From assembly GCA_036937835.1 (NCBI GenBank), contig CM072875.1:21922501-21986500 (forward strand): a stretch of DNA of 64,000 bases, read 5' to 3'. This DNA is from Pampus argenteus. Taxonomy: Eukaryota > Chordata > Actinopteri > Scombriformes > Stromateidae. Made by a program: the position numbers and the translations under genes. The notes beneath the pieces are model-generated. The model had not been told where the DNA came from. It worked only from the letters and a program-made list of their open reading frames with translations, and searched no databases. Positions within the stretch are counted from its first letter, which is position 1, and every line of letters begins with the position of its first letter. Below, piece by piece: positions 56,398 to 64,000 of the stretch.

Positions 56398-59300
56398 ATG
56401 AGTTCAAAAAGTGTCGTTTTCAAGAAGATCTGCAAAGACAAGTCTGTGAGTGCAGCGTGTCACATGAAATGCAGAAATGATTGTTGATGTTTGAAGTACT
56501 GCTGTTACCCACAATGCAACGTTGACTTATGAATCACGTTCATGAAACACACACTTCCAGCCACTCCCAGCTCTGTCTGGTTTACATCTCATTAGCTAAC
56601 AGTCACCAATTAACAGTTCAGACCTGACAGGACTCACTGTGTGCAGCCAACTAGCTCCAAGACTAACTGCTGCTAAAGCCACATTTATGCTCTTATTCTG
56701 TGTTGCACAGGATCAGTGTGCCTTAAAAACATGTGATGACTAAAGGACATTTAGGATATTTCCATATGCTGATGCATAATACATTTTATGCACTGATGCT
56801 TAACCTGCTCTTACCCACCAACTCGTCCCTTAAACATTGTTTTGTAGTAGTGACATTAGATGCTTTGGATTAATAGACGTTTTTTCCATTTTCCATCTCA
56901 GTGAATTTAATTCTGTAAAGTGACTCAGCTGCTCCCAACGTGAGCCGAGCAGAGCAACATGTGTGAGTGACGGCTATAAGTCAGATTACAGAGCAGGAGA
57001 ATCAAACTATGATATGAGAAAACCTCAGAGAGCTGCTGAGTCTGCTCCAGATCAGCCGTTAGAAAGATGGATAATATACTGAATATATACTGGAATATGT
57101 TGGTTCTCACAGGGACCACAGACATCAGGTAAAGATCATCATCTGATTTTCATCTGTTCTTCAGGTTGGAGTCTACATGGGGAAAAGAGACTTTATCGAC
57201 CGCATTGACTCTGTGGATCCAGTAGGTGAGTTCACATGTGACACGTATGATCACGTTGGTTCCTGATGCATCAAACTAACAACTATTAATATTAAATATG
57301 GGCCAAAGTTTTGTGTCACTGTAAAGGAAGCGTGTCTCTTCTGAATCAATGCAGATCTGCTGTTTGTGGGTCAATGAGGCACTAAACGTGTTTCATGTTT
57401 CATGTATTTCTCTGATATTATTGGATTGATGTCTACTGACTGATACAAATACTTCATCTGCTCATTTATTTTTCTTGGATTTTGCAGTAATATTAGTCGT
57501 ATTTATGTCCTTCCTGCTCTGTTGTATAAGCATGTGCTTTCTTGGCCTCTCCTCCCACATCTCTTAGTTTTTTATTTATCTGGATGTTGTGATTATCTTG
57601 GTTATTAAAGTGCTTGAACTTTCAGTTTTGACCTTCTTTTTTGTACCACTAGATGGCGTCATCCTCATTGATCCCGAGGCTCTGCAGGGCAGGAAAGGTC
57701 AGTGTCCAAACATGCAGAAATATGCTGGATCCCCCTTTCTTATCAAAATAATTGAACCTTTCCATGTCTTGTTCCAGCGCTTCAGATTATTATTACAGAC
57801 ATATTTCCATAAAGTTCAGACAGTAGGTTTAAAAGCAGCTCAGATCTGCATCCTACTGTAAGGTTTTATTTTAGAATTAAACTCTTCTAAAATACATCTT
57901 ATTATACACAGAAACATTTTAAGAAATACGTTCAGCCTTTGTTATGTTTGTACTTCAAACAGTCAATATATTATTAATACATACATATATTATTAATACA
58001 TACGCAGATATTATTCACTTATCAGTTAATCTACAGTAATGCTGGTTAGTTAATCTGCTGGTTAGTTAATCTGATGGTTAGTTAATATGATGGTTGGTTA
58101 ATCTGCTGGTTAGTTAATCTACAGTAATGCTGGTTAGTTAATATGATGGTTAGTTAATCTGCTGGTTAGTTAATCTACATTAGATTAGATTAGATTAGAT
58201 TAGATTAGATTAGATTAGATTAGATTAGATTAGATTAGATTAGATGTATATACAGTGACTGTCTCTCCTCTGCCCTCCAGTGTTCGTCACCCTGTCCTGC
58301 ACCTTCCGCTACGGCAGAGATGACATGGATGTGATAGGGATAGCGTTCCGCAGGGAGCTCTACCTGTCCACCCGCCAGGTGTACCCGCCTCTGCAGGACC
58401 GAGAGAAGGGAATCCACACGAGGACACAGGCCAGGCTGCTGCGCAAGCTGGGGGACAACGCCTACCCGTTCTTCTTTGAGGTGAGTCTCAGGCTGCACTG
58501 AGAATAAGAAGACATAGTTCACAACAGTATCTGACTCAGCTGACACGGTTGAGGAGGTTTTATTTTAAATGTTCTCCTCCTATAGTGTGACTGTCAATGC
58601 TATATGAATATGAATATGAATAGTATGTAACTACAATGATGAATGAAGGACTTTATCTTGTAATGAAGTGAAACTAAATAACTGTTAACAGTAAAGTCCA
58701 GTAAAGTTTAGTTTCACTGATAAGACTTTAAATCTCCAGTTTTGGGGTTTTTCATGTATTTGGATCAGTTGGAGGAAAAGGAAGAGATGCAAACATGTAT
58801 GTGATGCAAACACTGATGGTTTATGACTAAACCATCAGATAACAAATTCTGGAGCTGTGGAGGCCTTGGATGTCTTTATTGTCTTCACATTGAAGATTAA
58901 GTCTAATGAAATATATGCAGAGTTAAAATAACTTGGATTTTTCTGCCACACAACCCGGTGAATTGTCGTTTTTAACCTTTGGTTTTTGTTTAAACAAACG
59001 AGATATAAAATCTCAGTTAATGAACTTTGGTAGGTGGATGTATTTGCTTTGGGCCGAGTCGTGCAGGTTGTTACTTTATGTTTCAATCTTTTTATATAAC
59101 GAAATAACAAATAGTTTCACCAACTCAGTGTTTACATTGCTGACATGATATTATATGTACATTATTACCTGTGTTTGTGTTTGTACTTTTATATGTGAAG
59201 TCATGTTTCGTTGTTTTTTACTCTTATGTGTCTCATGTGCACTTTAAATATTCTTAAATCGAAGGCAAATCAGTGTTTTGCATCAGCTGGGTAAAAAGTT

Positions 59301-62300
59301 GTGCTTGTGTGTCCTCAGTTTCCTGACAACCTGCCGTGCTCCGTGGCTCTGCAGCCAGCACCTCATGATGTCGGCAAGGTAAAACCTGTCTGAGGACTCA
59401 AACTGAGACGTGACCACATGACAGGATGGTAACAGCTCTTCTCTTCTTCTGTAGCAATGTGCTGTGGAGTTTGATATCAAAGCGTTCAGTGCTGAGAGTC
59501 AGGACGCTAAAGTACGCAAGAGGTGAGTAGCAGCCGAGCCGCCCTCAAGGTATTGATTATTGATGATATGAAACACACTCAGTTCCAGTTCAACACTTTA
59601 ACCTGGAAAGACGTTGACCTGATCATCTATTGATCATCTATTGATCATCTATTGATCATCTATTGATCATCTAGCTCATCTACTGTCATGATTCATAATG
59701 ATATTTTTCACAGCAATAACAGTTAGATATAATAACATTTGACAAATCATTTGATTTAGTACTCAGTGAGACTTATACTGTGCAGCGTGTTTCCTCAAAA
59801 GTCAATTTTATTCATAAAGATATTAAATATATTTTCTATCAGTAATATTAGTTACAAAATGTCACATTTCTATTGATCCAGACCTCTGACTTTAAATGAA
59901 TTAGTTCATTTTTTCTTGCTGCTGATGTAGGTCATGATCAATATATCCTTAGTTATATTATTAGGAATGATTGTTATATATAAGTAATGACACAAAATAT
60001 ATAAATGTAATTATAAGGAATGACAACAGTGTGTATTTTTCATATTGTGACTGTATAACAGCTATTAAATTATATTCTGTATGGATCATATGGATCATAA
60101 TAAAACCCGATAACATGCTGTGATAATAACACGAGTCAGTATAAGATAATACGACTCTTTGTATAAACAGGAGCTCAGTGAAGCTGATGATCAGGAAGGT
60201 GCAGTACGCTCCAGAGGTCGAGGGGCCGGCGCCGTCTGTTGAAACCAGCAAAGACTTCGTCATGTCAGACAAACCGCTGCATGTCAAGGCCAGTCTGGAC
60301 AAAGCGGTGGGTTTCTTCCGGGTTACCTTAACTTTCACGTACACGTCACGCTAAAAACGTCTTTGTCTAAAGTCTAAAATCTCAGCGGATCAGATTCTTC
60401 AAGTCTGCTGCACATTATGCTCAAATATTCTGCAGAGTCACAAAAAGAAACTCCTTCTGTATCAATGCACACACAATACAAGTAGTTTAACAAGATATGA
60501 TGTCAATAATCGTTGTTTGCATTGTCTGACTTTGTTTCCTGTTTCCAGATGTATTACCACGGCGATGTCATCAAAGTCCACGTCGACGTCACAAACACCT
60601 CCAGCAAAAACGTCAAGAACATCATCGTCTCTGGTAATACGTATCCTGTTAGTGGAAGAGCACAAAAACACTGGAGTCACATCTGCATGAAGCCTGTACA
60701 ACGTCAACATGTGTTTAAATCTTTTTATGTCATGTTTGTCTCGTCCTCCTCAGTGGATCAAATCTCCACAGTGGTGTTGTACTCCAATGACAGCTACGTC
60801 AAATCTGTGGCCATCGAGGAATTTGGGTAATGTTGCAACGCACGCTGCATTTTACTGAATTAACAACCATTTACAAGCATATAGAAATCAGTAACTACAT
60901 TCAAACATCAAACAGAAAAAATGCAATCAAACAAGCTGGTTGGTTGATTTGGACATGAATCTGATTTCTGTATATCACACTCTACGTCCCTGAGAAATGA
61001 GAGCTGGAAAAAGTTTTACACTTTGTTGAACATTAACAGAACGTCACCTTGAAACATTTCGGGCCTGCAAGTGTTATTTCATTATCAGATTAAAAATAAA
61101 CTGACCTTTGGACTGATAAAGCACCAGCTCACCTGACAAAAAAAAACAAAAACGGGAAACTGACATTATTCTACGTCCCTGAGAAGAGAGACGCTGATGA
61201 AGAATTCGCCTCAGGACAAACTCACAGCGAGCGCGGCTAAAGGAGGGAGGACCGGGAATACTGCACAGTCAGGTTCTCCAACTTCAAACTTCCAGTGAAA
61301 TTTTCAGAGGAGAAAACAGACTGACGAATGACTGATTGAGCCACCTGCCAGCTGCTGAAAGCTTCAAACACCAACAACATGGCTTCCAGGCTGGAGAAGG
61401 ATCTTTGCTGTCCTGTCTGCCAGGACATCTATAGCGATCCTGTCATTCTGTCATGTTGCCACAGCTTCTGTAGAGTCTGTCTGCAGAGCTGGTGGACACA
61501 GAGACAAATCCACGAGTGTCCAGTTTGCAAGAGAAAATCTTCAAAGGACTTCCCTCATTGTAACTTTATGTTAAGGAATCTGTGTGAGAGCTTCTTACAG
61601 GAGAGAGATCAGACACCTCCAGCAGGCTCCGAGGCTCTCTGCGCTCTGCACTCTGAGAAACTCAAACTCTTCTGTCTGGACCATCAGCAGCCAGCGTGTG
61701 TCGTTTGTCAGCATGCAGAAACACACACCAACCACAGATTCAAACCCATCGATGAAGCTGCACAACAACACAAGAAGGAACTTGAGGAAACTCTGAAGCC
61801 CTTAAAGGACAAGTTAAAGGATTTTGATCAAGTTAAAGTGAAGTTTGATCAAACGGCAGAACACATTCAAGTCCAGGCCCGACACACAGAGACGCAGATT
61901 AGGGAGCAGTTTAAGAAGCTTCACCAGTTTCTAGAAGAGGAGGAGGAGGCCCGGCTGGCTGCTCTGAGGGAGGAAGAGGAGCAGAAGAGTCAGATGATGA
62001 AGGAGAAGATGGAGGCTCTGAGCAGAGAGACAGCAGCTCTTTCACACACAGTCAGAGCAACAGAGGAGGAGCTGAGAGCTGAAGACGTCTCGTTCATGTT
62101 AAACTATGAGGCTGCAGTGGAAAGAGTCCAGCGCTGCCCCCTGCTGGATGATCCACAGCTGGGACCAGCAGCTCTGATAGACCAGGCCAAACACCTGGGC
62201 AACCTGACCTTCAACATCTGGAGCAACATGAAGGAGATGGTCTCCTACACTCCTGTCATTCTGGATCCAAACACTGCTCATCCAGAACTCATCCTGTCTG

Positions 62301-63561
62301 AGGATCTGACCAGCGTGAGACGAGGAGAGGAGCAGCAGCTTCCCAAAAACCCCGAGAGGTTTGGAGACTATGTGGCTATAGTGGGCTCTGAAGGCTTTAA
62401 CTCAGGGACCCACAGCTGGGATGTTGAGGTGGGGGATGGTACAAGATGGGCACTGGGTGTGCTGGCAGAGACTGTCGAGAGGAAAGGAACCACACAGTCT
62501 GGGTTCTGGAGAGTACGATACTCTGACGGTGAACACAGCGCAGTCTCTGCATCAGACCCACCTACCGCCCTCCACCTGACGGAGACGTTTCAGAGGATCC
62601 GAGTGAATCTGGACTGGGACAGAGGAACGTTATCATTCTCTGATGCTGATACTAACACACACATACACACCTTCACATACACTTTCACTGAAAGACTGTT
62701 TCCATTTATTTACACTGGAAATAAACTCCCAGTGAAGATTTTACCAGGAAAGCTCTTTGTGAAAGGAGAACGTTGTTAGATGAGATGCACAATGAATAAA
62801 ACACAATAATGTGCTCCTAAATTTAACAGAAACAAAGAAACATTTTCTCCAGGAAATCATGTTGTTGTTGTTGAAATGCTCCTTTACTATCGAAGAAAAA
62901 GCCTGACCTGGATGCTGAGATGCACACGTGTGATGTGTGTTGAGGTGTGTGTTGTTGTGTAGTGATTTTAGTAAATAAATCAACATATCTGTGCTGCTGC
63001 CTTCAGATGCTGCAGGGAATCTCACACAGTATAAACCAGTCGTTTGTCTTTTAGGTCAATTTCACGCATGTTTTATGGATCATTAATCCATGATTGTGCC
63101 TTGCAAAGTAAAAATATCGTATTGTAATCTTTTATTTGTCGCAATAAAGTGATTTGTTTGGACAGAAAACTAAAGAAGCCTCCTTGGTTCACGTTTATTT
63201 TAAGATTAATGTATTCATGCTTCCTGAGTTCCTGAGCTGTGATGTGTCTCTTCACGCCTCAGTGATTCGGTTCCTGCTGGTGCGACCCTGCAGAAAGACT
63301 ACCTGCTGCTGCCTGTGCTGGCCAATAACAGGGAGAGGCGGTGCATCGCGCTGGACGGCAAACTGAAGCACGAAGACACCAACTTGGCATCATCGAGCAT
63401 GTGAGTGAACCATCAGAGTCATCGAGATATATTCATGTGACTTCATAAGACTTCACTGTTTCTTTTTCTTACAGTGTCAAAGAAGGTGTGTTGAAGGAGG
63501 TGCTGGGAATCATGGTTTCATACAGAGTCATGGTGAAGCTCATCGTTGGAGGGTCAGTCAG

Positions 63562-63608
<47 letters not shown>

Positions 63609-63893
63609 TCTTCGAGTTTTATTCCATGTCACTCTGTGTGAGATGAGATGCTGCAGTACAAGCCTGGTGAATATTAGCTCTATTATGCATAGATCAAAAA
63701 TCCACATGCAAGCAGAGACATGTCATCATCTGCTGGGTTTGAAAACGAGCTGATAGAAAGGCAAAAGTTAACAAATATGCTACTAATCTACATCCATACG
63801 TTGGCTGTTCTTCTAAGTATCAACGCTCATTTTGTTTTTCTGCCTCTGTTCCAATTTTGATCTTTTCCATGCTCACAGGATGATGGGATCAAG
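56398..63893 (+). CDS. sag: Rod arrestin (S-antigen, arrestin-1), 3' end outside window
   Basis: Binds phosphorylated, light-activated rhodopsin in rod outer segments and blocks transducin, ending the photoresponse. Coding exons: 56398-56445, 57165-57225, 57653-57697, 58281-58480, 59319-59378, 59455-59522, 60171-60306, 60549-60633, 60754-60826, 63263-63400, 63475-63552, 63879-63893. These give about 335 residues in one frame of roughly 400 expected (human SAG 405). It starts MSSKSVVFKKICKDKSVGVY with the phosphate-sensing Lys pair. It shows the finger loop (YGRDDMDVIGIAFRREL), the FPDNLPCSVALQPAPHDVGK segment, the polar-core Arg in KLMIRKVQYAP, FVMSDKPLHV, VDQISTVVLYS, and the gate loop ALDGKLKHEDTNLASS with its Asp. 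FPDNLPCSV, MSDKPLH and LLPVLANNRERR match SAG rather than cone arrestin ARR3. The last exon seen is a 15-bp microexon. A separate TRIM gene occupies the 60827-63262 intron. Which teleost co-orthologue (saga or sagb) it is cannot be told. Confidence 0.93.
58022..58244. repeat. 16-bp GGTTAGTTAATCTG repeats joined to (ATTAG)n
   Basis: In a sag intron. Nine or so degenerate copies of GCTGGTTAGTTAATCT (58022-58170) run into a perfect ATTAG pentanucleotide array of about 15 units (58168-58243), only 37 bp before the acceptor of the next exon. Confidence 0.92.
59621..59675. repeat. 11-bp repeat ATTGATCATCT, about 5 units
   Basis: Perfect head-to-tail copies in a sag intron. Each unit contains the palindrome TGATCA. 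Confidence 0.9.
61379..62779 (+). CDS. TRIM-family E3 ubiquitin ligase (RING, B-box, coiled coil, PRY-SPRY), single exon
   Basis: Complete 466-residue tripartite-motif protein in one uninterrupted exon, in the same orientation as and inside an intron of sag. RING C3HC4: C11, C14, C26, H28, C31, C34, C47, C50 (CCPVC ... HECPVC), the E2-recruiting ubiquitin ligase module. B-box 2: C88, H91, C99, H102, C107, C110, H116, H119. Coiled coil about 125-250, rich in Glu, Lys and Leu. PRY starts near residue 292 (DPNTAHPELILSEDL) and SPRY runs to the C-terminus with GTHSWDVEVGDGTRWALGV. The layout is that of the large teleost TRIM35/TRIM39-like (zinc-binding protein A33-like) expansion, members of which often act in innate immunity; the ligand is unknown. 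The first ATG fits, with in-frame stops upstream. It looks intact, with no frameshift or lost zinc ligand. Confidence 0.95.
   Translation: MASRLEKDLCCPVCQDIYSDPVILSCCHSFCRVCLQSWWTQRQIHECPVCKRKSSKDFPHCNFMLRNLCESFLQERDQTPPAGSEALCALHSEKLKLFCLDHQQPACVVCQHAETHTNHRFKPIDEAAQQHKKELEETLKPLKDKLKDFDQVKVKFDQTAEHIQVQARHTETQIREQFKKLHQFLEEEEEARLAALREEEEQKSQMMKEKMEALSRETAALSHTVRATEEELRAEDVSFMLNYEAAVERVQRCPLLDDPQLGPAALIDQAKHLGNLTFNIWSNMKEMVSYTPVILDPNTAHPELILSEDLTSVRRGEEQQLPKNPERFGDYVAIVGSEGFNSGTHSWDVEVGDGTRWALGVLAETVERKGTTQSGFWRVRYSDGEHSAVSASDPPTALHLTETFQRIRVNLDWDRGTLSFSDADTNTHIHTFTYTFTERLFPFIYTGNKLPVKILPGKLFVKGERC
62795..62800 (+). terminator. Poly(A) signal of the TRIM gene
   Basis: AATAAA 16 bp after the TRIM stop codon, in sense orientation within the sag intron. 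Confidence 0.55.
63565..63606. repeat. (GT)n microsatellite in sag intron
   Basis: GT tract starting 12 bp after the donor of the preceding sag exon. Confidence 0.93.
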
Positions 63894-64000
63894 GTGGGTC
63901 GATGATATATTTTGTTTTTTTATCAATAGTAGCTGATCTGACCTATAGTTGGGTTTGAGTAACAGACGCCATCTAGTGGCCGTGGTAATTATGACCTGGA

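Overview
This window is vertebrate nuclear DNA, almost certainly from a ray-finned fish and probably a percomorph-type teleost. Genes are split by GT-AG introns, mostly of 70 bp to a few kb. Dinucleotide and short tandem repeats are dense, and small dispersed MITE-like elements recur. The coding exons match teleost-style TMEFF1, SLC39A6 (ZIP6), IL20RB, a claudin, a TRIM and rod arrestin (SAG). There is no sign of bacterial, phage or viral gene organisation. The species cannot be named from the sequence alone.

Layout. 1-20.9 kb is the 5' part of tmeff1 on the minus strand: exon 1 (20394-20544) and exon 2 (1938-2047), separated by an 18.3-kb intron that holds microsatellites, minisatellites and dispersed repeats. 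20.9-33.0 kb is intergenic, with a 30-bp minisatellite just upstream of tmeff1, repeat copies and a LINE reverse-transcriptase relic. 33.2-41.4 kb is slc39a6 on the plus strand, with a GC-rich promoter, a non-coding first exon and 11 coding exons. 41.9-44.4 kb is il20rb on the minus strand (7 exons), convergent with slc39a6. 47.7-51.6 kb is a five-exon claudin on the plus strand. 53.0 kb to the right edge is sag (rod arrestin) on the plus strand: one probable non-coding exon plus 12 coding exons, cut off by the window end. A complete single-exon TRIM gene lies inside a sag intron at 61379-62779.

The genes do not form a pathway: a secreted-domain receptor-like protein, a zinc importer, a cytokine receptor chain, a tight-junction protein, a ubiquitin ligase and a phototransduction shut-off protein. 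Their adjacency is a synteny fact, not a functional operon. I worked out exon boundaries by hand from splice signals and frame. For slc39a6, il20rb and the claudin the coding exons sum to an exact multiple of three with a proper stop codon.

I found no clearly new enzymatic or defence system. The most unusual features are: (i) a dispersed element present with a single 29-bp unit at two sites but with about 19 and 29 tandem units at two others, the expanded copies lying in inverted orientation on either side of the claudin gene; (ii) an ATG microsatellite that supplies the start codons of slc39a6; (iii) a 16-bp array with about 27 inverted CCAAT boxes and another 16-bp array extremely rich in CpG, both in tmeff1 intron 1; and (iv) the intronic TRIM gene nested in rod arrestin.
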